A DNA stretch of 64,000 bases. Source: Ianthella basta. Lineage: Eukaryota; Porifera; Demospongiae; Verongiida; Ianthellidae. The notes under the pieces were generated by a model. That model was given only the letters and a program-made list of their open reading frames with translations. It was not told the origin of the DNA and did not search any database. Position numbers and translations under genes: made by a program. Positions within the stretch are counted from its first letter, which is position 1; each line of letters starts with the position of its first letter. Of this stretch, positions 31,036 through 41,000 are shown in pieces. The stretch is taken from the NCBI GenBank assembly GCA_964019415.1, contig OZ025872.1:6463322-6527321 (forward strand). The letters run 5' to 3'.

Positions 31036-34000
31036 TCACAAGTTCCCATGTGGCAGGTGTGAAAAACCTGTGCGAGCCAACCAAAAAGGCTTGCAGTGTG
31101 ATGAGTGCGATAAATGGTTCCACAGTGTGTGTGAACAGGTTCCTCCAGCAGTGTATTCAACCCTAGCAGGTGGGGATGATGACTGGTTCTGCTCATTGTG
31201 TTCCCTACCCTCCCTCTCAGACAGCTTTTTTGATCCTCCAGTTACCTCTGACAATGCCTCCCACTCCACGCTGGAGTCGAGTGAGGATGTGGACCTAGAC
31301 CCTGTCTCACTAGCAGATGTAGTGAAGAGGTACAAGAAGGGGAATGTTTTTGGTCACCTGAATGTGCGGAGTTTGTCTCGATGTGTTGACGAGATCCACG
31401 ACCTTATTGCCCCTATTGGAGATGGCAGCCTGTTCCTCTCCTTGAGTGAGACCTGGCTGGACAGTAGCTGCCCTGACGGTGTAGTGTCAATTCCTGGATA
31501 CAGAATATTCAGGAGAGACAGACGTGGACGTGGAGGTGGCGTTGCTATATTCTGTCCTGATGGTTCCCGCTGCAGAAGGAGAGAAGACCTTGAGAGCAAT
31601 GATCTAGAAGCTCTTTGGATTGAGCTTGGTTCTAGCAAGAAGAGACCTCTTCTGGTGTGCACCATCTACCGCCCTCCGGATGCTGGATGTCAATTTTTCG
31701 ATAACCTCTCAGTCATGCTTGAGACTGCTAACAAGGAATGTAAGGAGATCCTGGTTATGGGTGATTTAAACATTAACTATCTATCGGACTGTTCTAGTAC
31801 GAGACGCATGCAATCCCTTAGCGATGAGGCTAGTCTGACCCAGATGATCACAGAGCCAACTAGAGTGACTCAAAACTCAACAACTCTTATCGATCATATC
31901 TATGCCTCAAACCCAGGTAGTTTTTTTGAATCAGGCTGCCTGGACGCTGGTGTGAGTGACCATCTCCTGGTGTTTACAGTCAGAGTGGGTGGGCATCCTC
32001 ATGGTCACAAAACTAAGACAGTTAGAGCCTTTGGTAAATGTAACAATGAATCACTCTTGGAGGACCTTCAAAGTGCATCTTGGGAGACAGATAGCTCTGA
32101 CATCAATGTCAGGTGGAACCAGTGGAAGGAAGTATTCTTTGGGGTACTTGACAAACATGCCCCAATCATCAGCTGTCGTGTCAGGAGAAACCCACTGCCT
32201 TGGATTGACTTGCACATCCGGAAGCTAATGAGAAGAAGGAACAAGTTGAGGAAGCTGGCTAATGAAACTGCAAGCGAGGAGGCATGGAGGAACTACAGGA
32301 CCCTTAGGAACAAGGTCACTTTGAACCTAAGACGAGGGAAGCGTGCTTACTTTGAATCACTGGTCTCCAAATCTTCTACAACAACACGGGATGTATGGAA
32401 GCAGCTGAATAGGCTCCTTGGCAGGAACAAAGGGGCTGGGTCAGCTGTTAATCTCGAACATGGTGATAATATAGCCAGCAGACTCAGCGATCATTTCTCT
32501 GGATCTGCAGCGACTGTACCCCCTCCAGACCAACCCCCTACCATCCCACAATACTCCAGCTCCTTCCACTTTAACTGTATCACTGAAGAGGATGTTCTTT
32601 GTGCACTGTCCAAGCTTGATCCCTCCAAGGCAACAGGTGCTGATGCACTTAGCGCCAGAATACTCAGGACTACCGCTCCAGCAATCAGCAGCAGTCTATG
32701 CAAGCTGTTTAACTACAGTTTAAAGACATCTCAGATCCCTACTGAGTGGAAGGCTGCCAATGTTATCCCGGTTCCCAAGTCAGTGAATGCTCGAAGTGTG
32801 GACGAGTATCGTCCCATTTCTATTTTGCCTGTTGTGGCCAAGGTATTTGAATCCCTGGTCCACACCCAAGTCTATGGTTACCTCAAACATCATGACATCC
32901 TGCATGAATCTCAGTCTGGGTTCAGACCAAAGCATAGCACGCAGGATGCCCTTCTGAAAACTGTGGATGATTGGAGGCAGAGTCTTGACAGGAACGAGAT
33001 TGTGGGATCGGTATTTATTGATTTAAGCAAAGCTTTTGACTCTGTATGCCACACACTACTGTTGGGGAAGCTTGCACGGTATGGGTTTGGAGGGGACTCA
33101 GTTCTTTGGTTCCAAGACTATCTTCTTGGTAGGAGGCAGAGAGTTGTCATTGGTGGAGAGGCATCAGAGTGGACTGATGTGTCTGCAGGAGTTCCACAAG
33201 GATCCATCCTTGGACCACTCCTCTTTAGTGTATTTGTGAACGACCTGCCATCAGCCCTACACAAATGCAAAGTTATGATGTATGCTGATGACACCACAGT
33301 ATACTACTCTCATCTGAATTGCCTGGAAGTACAGGATGTGCTTACAGAGGAATTACACCACCTGTCATCATGGATCTCTAGGAACGGCCTAAGAATGAAT
33401 CTGAGGAAAACACAGTTCATGTGTTTATCCAGAAAGGGCCGGGAGAAGGAAGCCATGAAGTTGGAGGTTCAGGTGGACAATCAGGTGCTAGAAAGGCACG
33501 ATGCTGTTAAGTACCTGGGTGTTATTGTTGACAAACAGCTAAATTGGAGGAGGCACATTGAGTCAGTCAGGAGGAAGTGTCTGTCTGCCTTGGCAGTACT
33601 TTACAGGGTCAAACGCGCACTGCCTCCCAGGCTGAGGAAACTCCTTTACCAGTCGATCGTGCTCCCACACCTGGATTATTGTGCAGTTGTTTGGACTGAA
33701 TGTTCGAGGGAAGATGCCACAACTTTGGAGCGTGTGCAGAAGAGAGGCATGAGATTTATTTTAGATGAAGATTATGGCTGTCCGTCTGCAAGCATGAGGT
33801 TGAGGCTGGGCTGGATGACCCTTCACAACAGAAGGAGGATGCAGAGGGTGGTGTGCACCAGAAGATGCTTAAGAGGTATGGGACCGAACTATATGAAGAG
33901 AATGTTTGCAACGAATGAGAGCCTTGGGCTGCGGAGTGCAAGAAGGCCAAATGATCTGCATTTGAAACCATGCAAGACCAATTGGCTGAGCAGGTCCTTT

Positions 34001-34123
34001 GCTTACTGTGCAGGGCAGGATTGGAACAGTCTACCTTTGTCAATCAGAGATGCAAGTGACACTACTTTTAAATCAGCCTTAAAGCAATATTTCATTGACC
34101 ATGACCTTGGATTGAACCATTGA
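30974..34123 (+). CDS. CR1-like LINE ORF: PHD finger, endonuclease, reverse transcriptase
   Basis: The frame is open for 1049 codons, but the first about 20 (from ATG 30974) are antisense RTE sequence; LINE sequence begins near 31036. Order: PHD-type finger (CGRCEKPV, CDECDKWFH, CSLC); endonuclease with HLNVRSLS, LSETWLD, YRPPDAG, MGDLNINY and SDHLLVFTV; reverse transcriptase with IPVPKS, FIDLSKAFDSV, GVPQGSILGPLLF and YADDTTVYYS; then the C-terminal WTECSREDATTLERVQKR. No stop or frameshift. PHD fingers are known in ORFs of CR1/L2-group LINEs. The coding part looks functional, but the 5' end appears truncated with no start codon of its own. Confidence 0.85.
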   Translation: MRLCHSKYSYPFGSLCLPTAVHKFPCGRCEKPVRANQKGLQCDECDKWFHSVCEQVPPAVYSTLAGGDDDWFCSLCSLPSLSDSFFDPPVTSDNASHSTLESSEDVDLDPVSLADVVKRYKKGNVFGHLNVRSLSRCVDEIHDLIAPIGDGSLFLSLSETWLDSSCPDGVVSIPGYRIFRRDRRGRGGGVAIFCPDGSRCRRREDLESNDLEALWIELGSSKKRPLLVCTIYRPPDAGCQFFDNLSVMLETANKECKEILVMGDLNINYLSDCSSTRRMQSLSDEASLTQMITEPTRVTQNSTTLIDHIYASNPGSFFESGCLDAGVSDHLLVFTVRVGGHPHGHKTKTVRAFGKCNNESLLEDLQSASWETDSSDINVRWNQWKEVFFGVLDKHAPIISCRVRRNPLPWIDLHIRKLMRRRNKLRKLANETASEEAWRNYRTLRNKVTLNLRRGKRAYFESLVSKSSTTTRDVWKQLNRLLGRNKGAGSAVNLEHGDNIASRLSDHFSGSAATVPPPDQPPTIPQYSSSFHFNCITEEDVLCALSKLDPSKATGADALSARILRTTAPAISSSLCKLFNYSLKTSQIPTEWKAANVIPVPKSVNARSVDEYRPISILPVVAKVFESLVHTQVYGYLKHHDILHESQSGFRPKHSTQDALLKTVDDWRQSLDRNEIVGSVFIDLSKAFDSVCHTLLLGKLARYGFGGDSVLWFQDYLLGRRQRVVIGGEASEWTDVSAGVPQGSILGPLLFSVFVNDLPSALHKCKVMMYADDTTVYYSHLNCLEVQDVLTEELHHLSSWISRNGLRMNLRKTQFMCLSRKGREKEAMKLEVQVDNQVLERHDAVKYLGVIVDKQLNWRRHIESVRRKCLSALAVLYRVKRALPPRLRKLLYQSIVLPHLDYCAVVWTECSREDATTLERVQKRGMRFILDEDYGCPSASMRLRLGWMTLHNRRRMQRVVCTRRCLRGMGPNYMKRMFATNESLGLRSARRPNDLHLKPCKTNWLSRSFAYCAGQDWNSLPLSIRDASDTTFKSALKQYFIDHDLGLNH

Positions 34124-34320
34124 ATTATGTTATGACAATGCAATTTATCACAATTCAGTAACAGTATATTATTTCATGTTCTCCCTGTTGTCTATGTTTC
34201 ATGTTTTCCCTGTTGCCTTTATCCTACTGTATCTTGTTGGGTCCCCCATTCACACCAGCCTTGTGCTGAAGGGGTAACCTTAATAAATACAATACAATAC
34301 AATACAATACAATACAATAC
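31036..34320 (+). mobile_element. CR1-like LINE insertion within RTE LINE
   Basis: From the RTE/CR1 junction to a 3' tail of (ATACA)n at 34283-34320, as expected of CR1/L2-type elements that end in short tandem repeats. An AATAAA precedes the tail. Confidence 0.75.
34283..34320 (+). repeat. (ATACA)n LINE tail
   Basis: About seven pentamer copies closing the 3' end of the CR1-like element. Confidence 0.92.
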
Positions 34321-34498
34321 CTCCGTCGGTCTTCCATTTCACTCGACTCGCTTCTGAGATCTTCCGAACTCGGTTACCAGTGGTACCCACGTACCATACC
34401 AGGCTCGCAGTCCCAGGATGAACCTCTTTCGAGCGAAACTGACTACCTTCTGAGGGATCTTCTTGCGACTGGACTGTTCGAGTCCGCCATGTTCGTGA
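34321..34498 (-). other. possible 5' segment of the RTE LINE
   Basis: Low-copy-looking sequence between the LINE tail and (CA)n. On the minus strand it reads open (ASLVWYVGTTGNRVRKIS). It may be the 5' region of the RTE element separated by the CR1 insertion, or host DNA. Confidence 0.3.
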
Positions 34499-34503
34499 CG
34501 TCA

Positions 34504-34563
<60 letters not shown>
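34499..34563. repeat. (CA)n with CGCG interruptions
   Basis: Precedes the last TM7SF3-like exon. Confidence 0.92.
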
Positions 34564-34564
<1 letters not shown>

Positions 34565-34791
34565 TTGTGCTGGGGATCGTAGTGCAGTCCTTGCTGAGCT
34601 GCAGACGCCCTCCCTTCCCTTCTCCCTCTCTCTACCACAAGTGGAGCCAGAAGAGGAAGGTGAGGAGGGAGAGGAGAGTACTGGGCCTCAGCCACAACCA
34701 AAAGGGCCTCAGAACATTAGCAGGATCCCCACAAGAGACCAGCCCACTGTTGGGACCCAGCACATCACAAGGATCCCATAGACTGAACTGA
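34564..34791 (+). pseudogene. TM7SF3: TM7SF3-like C-terminal exon
   Basis: It reads VLGIVVQSLLSCRRPPFPSP, SLYHKWSQKRKVRRERRVL and ETSPLLGPSTS, with a stop at 34789-34791. This parallels the end of TM7SF3: final helix, RP-x-FP-x-x-P, Y-x-x-W-x-x-x-R-x-x-R-R, and a terminal T-x-L-L motif. No intact donor/acceptor chain to 28137 exists, and helices 3-6 are absent. Confidence 0.55.
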
Positions 34792-35336
34792 ATACAGTGT
34801 TGTGTGTGCATGCGTGTGTGTGTGTGTGTGTGTGTGTAGGGAGGGTAGCTACTCAGCATACATTGCTTTCACTGTACTGTAATTATTGTAAGTACCCATG
34901 GCAATGGAATGTCATTAATACTGTTGACTGTCACATATCTCTAGTGAGTGGGAGGGCAGAGCTGGAGGAAAATGGCCGCCTCTTGGGTATAATGTCTACA
35001 CATTGTGCAGTATGGCCATATGGTCAATACCAATTATAGTTACAGCTAATTGACCATTATCCAAACACTTAGCTATAGCAACTGGTCCAATAGTAAATAC
35101 AAGTGGCACCATCTCTGCTTGTGTGGTTGACTTTCGTATTGAAAGGCTCCGTACAAATTATTCGACTTTTTGCACCGTCTCGAGAGCGCCATCAGCCATC
35201 GCCAGGGGGCGGGGCATAACCCCGTCGGGCCTGGCCTGGCTTGGAGACGAAGATGGCTGACATTGCCAACCTGCATGTCTGACCATAGATCTATCTATGG
35301 TCTGACATAATCACATTTGAGGTTCGATAGTTGAAG
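34792..35336. other. intergenic and 5' flank of CARD-array gene
   Basis: Contains a short (TG)n at 34812-34838, a palindrome at 35274-35309 (TGTCTGACCATAGAT paired with ATCTATGGTCTGACA) and GC-rich DNA at 35170-35260 that may be promoter. No gene recognised. Confidence 0.4.
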
Positions 35337-35427
35337 ATGGCCGAAGGGAAGTCAAGTGTCGCGATCGGTTGTCACTGCGATGACGACGAGGATCCGTTCC
35401 CTGCGCTGTATTCTAATGCATGGCGCT
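35337..35427 (+). CDS. first coding exon of CARD-like array gene
   Basis: An ATG in good context (GAAGATGG) gives MAEGKSSVAIGCHC, DDDEDPFPALYS and NAWR, ending in phase 1 at GGCGCT followed by GTGAGT. A 30-residue acidic N-terminus with no signal peptide implies a cytosolic protein. It is phase-compatible with every CARD-like exon downstream. Confidence 0.6.
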
Positions 35428-35620
35428 GTGAGTTTGATGTTGAGTGCGTTGAGTGACTTTTATCTCTTCCTTAGCTACACTTGATCGCAGTAGTAGCTAG
35501 TCAGGCGTAGCCACAGCGGAAGGGACATCCACTTCTGTCTAAGTAGCTAGCGGTGTAGTGAGTCTGTTTGTTGTGTTGTAGCTGTGTTGTGTTACTGTCC
35601 TGTGTTATTGGTGTGTGCAG

Positions 35621-35824
35621 TGCTGAAGACTCTGCATGTGGAGAAAGGCTTCATCACTGAAGAGGAGTGCAGAAGAGTTGTGGAGACAGTACCTAAGTAC
35701 TGCTGGTTGGAGGAGCTTGCTCGCACTATAGCAGTGAAGCCACCTGGTGTGGTGAAACTGGTGATGGATGTGTTGGAGGAATACAAGGAGAGGTGGTACA
35801 GCTGGACTGCTGACATGATCAAAG
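35621..35824 (+). CDS. CARD/death-fold-like module, type C
   Basis: 204 bp, phase 1-1, acceptor GTGTGTGCAG, donor AAAG/GTGAAC. It encodes VEKGFITEEECRRVVET, WLEELARTIAVKPPGVV and MDVLEEYKERW. The pattern L-T/S-x-E-E-C, a following helix, a K-P turn and a last amphipathic helix resembles CARD/death-fold helices 2-5. Length (68 aa) is short for a full CARD (85-90 aa), so the call is tentative. Such modules mediate homotypic protein interactions in innate-immune and apoptotic signalling. Confidence 0.5.
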
Positions 35825-36612
35825 GTGAACATACAGTGCTGCATTGGAATAGCATGTGATTCTGCACAAGTCATTGACCGTTCATGTAGAGGGATGGTGT
35901 AGTATTATAGGTGCTACTCACCAATATCAATGTGAGTATGAAGTGTTAGAGGATCTGGCGTACACAAGCAGACCTAACTCTGAGAAGTAACCGTGCAATT
36001 ATCTTTAGAAATATTACATAAGATGAGTCGGTTGTAACCATGTTAAGTCTAATGAAAGTCACGACTCGGAAGACAAGATGGAAAGAAAGGGATAATTGGC
36101 ACAAGCTGGCAGCCGAACCCAGAACAGCTTGCGCCCTAACGCCAACCAACCAGGCCGGAACAATTCGCCCTTTCTCTCTTTATAGGCTAGTTCCAAACAA
36201 TGGAAGGGTTCAACTAACCTTTGCAGTTGTGCCACTAACTGCTACCACTTAGAACCTGCGTACAACAAGTCAGTACAGAATGAAGACAAGGATCCACTAA
36301 CCTGATTGGGAGGGCCGCTTACTGCTGCCACTTATCAACCGGATTGATAAGTCGTTCGTACTGACTTCTGCATGCAGTTTCTCATTGGTCAATCACTGAT
36401 ACGTGTTTTGCTCACCAAAGCTCCCAGACAAGTGCTTACTTGATGTATGGTAATAACAGTGCAGGGGTAGGGGTAGGAGGGGTCTTACTTTCTGGTTCCT
36501 TTTACATGTGTCCAACCGTTAAGTGTATACTGTGTAGTGAAAATGTGTACACAGCACACTGCATGAAGCAGTGAGTGGTCAAGTGATTTCTAAACCTATT
36601 CACACCCTGCAG

Positions 36613-36798
36613 TACTGAATGAGCTCTTTACTAGACACCTCCTAACAGCAGAAGAGTGCTCTGAGGTAGCTGGGAAGGGGAGATGGAAGTGGGAGAACTA
36701 TCTTTGTCAAGTCCTGTCAGTAAAACCTGCAGAGGTAGTGCAGGAAGCCGTTCAAATGCTGGAGAAACATGGCTGCTATGTGAATGAGGAGCTGAAGA
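36613..36798 (+). CDS. CARD/death-fold-like module, type A (A1)
   Basis: 186 bp, phase 1-1, acceptor ACCCTGCAG, donor AAGA/GTGAGC. It encodes VLNELFTRHLLTAEECSEV, WENYLCQVLSVKPAEVV and EAVQMLEKHG. Same helical pattern as the type C module. It is one of four full-length type A copies in the window. Confidence 0.55.
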
Positions 36799-37627
36799 GT
36801 GAGCTATACTATAGCATAGACAAACGTACTATAGTAGCACACTTTGCCAAGTTGTGTTCCAAGTACTGCATTATGACAACTTGATAGTGACACATGCACC
36901 AACTGCATGGACTGCTTAAATGTACATCACCAATTTTTGGGGCGCCTTTGCCCCCCCTATATTGTTCTCACTTTTAGGGTATTCGTATGGCTTCATGTTC
37001 GTAATGGACTATGTATGTCTGTGTATTTCGGGCAATTCAAGATGGTGACGCTCGAGGTCTATGCTTTACAAGACTCGCATAATCTATGTTCACATTTCGC
37101 CGACTATCTATCAAACGAAATTAGGACATAAGTATGTGTTTACACGGTAATACTAGCAAGAAGCCTATTGAAAGACTCTCCTGTGAGACATAGCTCCAAA
37201 TATCACGAAGACCGAGCGACGGGGATTTTAAAATGGCGGCGCTCTGAGACGAGTCGCTAATGACTTACTAGATTTCAACTTCCTCTCTTGCCTAGTAATT
37301 TAGTTGCTTGAAGGGGGATTTGAACCATTTGTTCATTATAATATACCAACGCAAAGAGGTTCCTTGGATGAATTTGCTTGAGTTTCAACCGAAACGCCTG
37401 ATATATTGCGAATGATGGAAACTACCCTCGTGGAGTTCGTTTAAACAGTGGAACAGCGCAGCGCACTTCAGAAAGTCATGGCACCGAAGTGTGCGAAGGT
37501 CAAGTACTCATAGAGGAATCGGAGTTACACTGTGAGCAGGCAACATGCGCTGTAATGTCCCTCCATTTACAATAGACACTGCTAGCTAGCTAGTGCTCTG
37601 TGTCTAGCTACCCTCCCCCTCCCTCCC

Positions 37628-37695
<68 letters not shown>

Positions 37696-37742
37696 ATGCG
37701 CTATTGTGTGTGTGCTTGTGTGTGTTCACGCGTGTGTGTGTG

Positions 37743-37778
<36 letters not shown>

Positions 37779-37920
37779 GTGTGTGTCTGTACGTGTGTGT
37801 GTGTCCTTTTATCCTTTCCTTAGACTTCTAGCTGCTTCTTGCATCCTGGGGTCACCTTACTAATGCTGAGGTGATGCTAAATGGCATGATCAATTAGTTA
37901 CCAGTTATTACAATATATTC
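36799..37920. other. intron, repeats, no exon recognised
   Basis: Downstream of module A1 the sequence keeps similarity to the downstream flanks of other A modules up to about 36920, then diverges (36925-37600, AT-rich, unidentified). A CT-run and a long (TG)n follow at 37622-37804. Confidence 0.4.
37622..37804. repeat. (CT)n/(TG)n microsatellite
   Basis: TCTCTC followed by imperfect TG dinucleotides. Confidence 0.93.
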
Positions 37921-38047
37921 AACAAGAAAATGGCGGAGGCGCCAGGGTGATCGCGCAGAGATCTGGAGGCCATCTAGTGCAAAGCCTACAAACCAAGAAG
38001 GCCTTTTAGTGAGTGAGTGAGTGAGTGCAACTGATTGAAGTGAAGAA

Positions 38048-41000
38048 ATGTCTACTTCCCATGTGATTTCGGCTGATGACGTCCAGAAAGACGGTGCGTT
38101 ACGGCCACTGGAGGAGGAGAGCACGGGAGAGTCACTCGTATCGACCCAGGGATCAGATCGCCGAGAACCCCAGGTGAGCGCTTGGTCTCCGGAACGTGCG
38201 CGCGTCCCAGCCTCACGAGCTCTGTGCCCTGGGTGCCAGCGGACGATGCCAGTAACCAAAGCTGGGGTGATACGCATCCATGGCCCTATTAACAATAGAT
38301 GCATTGGCTTGGGTAGAGCTCCGCGCCCCGGTCACCATACGGATGAAGTTACACCTAACCCTTTCCAACCATCTCCCTCACCCCATGCCCCAAGCCTAGA
38401 TCACGGTTCCACACCTGCGGTCATGCACCACACCGTCCCTCAACAGCTGTCATCGACAAAGGTACTGAAGTGTGTCCCACGGGCATCTCGGCTGCCAGCA
38501 GCTACGAAGCTGGCCTCCATTCTAGACGGGATTGTGAAGGGGAATGATGACGGGTCTTGGGATCGCCTTTTTAGATTCTGCTCTCGCTGTCTACGGGTAC
38601 CCAAGAGGGGTGGACATAGACGGAGCCCGGCTGGAGAAGTTAATCAGCTGATTAGTGAAGAAGCTGATCCACCATCTCCTACCCGGCCTGGCAAGCAGGG
38701 TTCAAGACCTGCTCACTATCCCCTTAGCTCCCTGGCTGCCCGGGTATCTTGCAAGTTGGAGGAGGGGGACTTCAGAGGAGCCGTTCGCCTCATTCGTTCT
38801 GAGGATTCCATTGCAGAATTGGACGAAGTTACACTTGCAGCTCTCCGGTCTAAGCATCCTCCACCACACCCTAACTCATGTATTCCACCAGTCCCAGAAG
38901 AATTTGTCCCAGCCATCCGGGTATCCGAGGAGGAAATTGCCCATGCGATCGGCAGCTTCCCCAATGGGTCTTCAGGTGGGCCAGATGGTCTTCGCCCACA
39001 GCACCTGAAGGACCTCATAAGCACCTCTGCCGAGAGAGGAGGCAGGGAGCTTCTCAGGGCTCTCACATCATTTGTGAACCTGGTGTTGGATGGGAAGACA
39101 CCCCCTTCAGCCCGACCATTCTTTTTTGGAGCCACCTTGATACCATTGGGCAAGAAAGGGGGTGGTATCAGGCCCATTGCAGTGGGTCACACACTACGCA
39201 GGCTGGTCGCTAAATGTGCTAGCTCCGTCATACTCCCCTCCCTGGGTAACCTCCTGGCACCACTACAACTGGGCTGTGGAACACCTATGGGCTGTGAGGC
39301 CATGGTTCATGCTGCTCGTCAGTTTGTACACAACTTGATCCCAGGCCAGATGCTATTGAAATTAGACTTTAAGAATGCCTTTAATTGCTTGAGACGTGAC
39401 AAGATGCTGATGACAGTAAGGGAATCCATACCAGAGCTGTTCCGATTCGTACACTCTGCGTATGCACAGACATCCTCCCTCTTCTGCACAGACCAGGTTG
39501 TCGAGTCCTCCGAGGGTGTGCAGCAGGGAGACCCCTTGGGTCCCATTCTGTTCTGCCTGACCATTCACCCAATGGTAGAGAAGCTAAGGTCAGAACTGAA
39601 GGTCTTCTACCTAGATGATGGCACCCTTGGTGGTAATCTGGAAGACATCATTCGTGACCTGCAGCTGGTAGAGAAGGAAGCAGCAGAATTGGGCTTGCAG
39701 CTTAACCGCAGTAAGTCTGAACTGTTCTGCGAAGACCCAACCACCACACAGGGTAGTTATAACTGGAAACCTCCACTTTGGCTGTACGGTGTAGATTACT
39801 ACCATTTAACACCTTTTTGCAATGACATCATATGACGTCACTACCCAGCACAGTGCATAAGCTTACAAATTGAGTCAGTATTTCCCTTAACAATGTCTTT
39901 TCATCCAGAATGAATCACAAATGCGCACCACAATACGTGAATTACGCATTCGTTCGAAGATTGCATCTTTACTATTTGTGTAGACCAGCAGTATCACTCG
40001 AAACTGACATCAAACAAGCATCGGCATCAGGAAAGTGGCGTTAAAGTTACTAAACTCACCTTTCACCTTAATCCACCCTATCACATGCTTAGCAGAATTG
40101 ATATCTGAGCCACGTAGGTCACAATAAATGACGTGATCGTACGGTAAGAAGCTTTTAACTTCCTTTCACGCATAGATCGCTAACGGCGGCCATTTTAGAA
40201 AGAACATTATTGCGCAATCGGAAGTGAAATGTCTGGAAAATGGCTGTTTTGGCTACTTGAAGATTTGTATAAAAAAGTGGCATTATAAGAGCGCATTGAT
40301 CGCAGGTTAGTTCTGCATAAATACACTTAGTTGACTTTATACTTACATATTTTTCTAAGGGGTTTAAAGAATTGCAATCCATTGCGAAGAATATAACGTT
40401 TGAAGTATGAAAATGCACTGTAATTGGAGACAAAATGTGTTTTTCATCATTTTCTTCGTAACGGATAGTATTTCTTCAAACCCCAAAGAAGATTATGTTA
40501 GTTTACCTTGTTCTGCAACTTGCGTAATCACTGATTTGCCTCTAAGGCAGCTCGATATAATGCCACTTTTTAGTTGAAAGTCGCCAAGTATGCCATCTTC
40601 AAAGGTGTTATATTTCTTCCTCGAACCGATTGTCGATCTGTTGTTTGCTTTTTCTGATAAAGCAATGAACGTATTTTACTATTTGATTAGTCAAACTTTG
40701 TACAAACATACACAGAATGAGAATATAAAGTTTTAAAAAGGTACAAAATAGCGGCCATATTTCAGGTTTCCAGTTATAACTACCCTGTGCAGGGATCAGC
40801 TGCTGAAAGTTGTCCCAGGACTCCAGGTGATTGGTATGGACCAAGTTGAAATTCTTGGATCCCCGGTAGGTAGCATGACATCGGTAGATGTGGTAATCAA
40901 AGAGAAGATCAGATTGCTGGAACTCTTGGGTGAAAGACTGCGCCTCCTCCAGGCACAAGACGCTTTGTTGCTACTTCGTCACTCATTAGCCATCCCGAAA

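Noticed and set aside
34470-34490. tRNA-like B box (GTTCGAGTCC)
   Set aside because: No matching A box or cloverleaf can be drawn around it; no tRNA gene is supported anywhere in the window.
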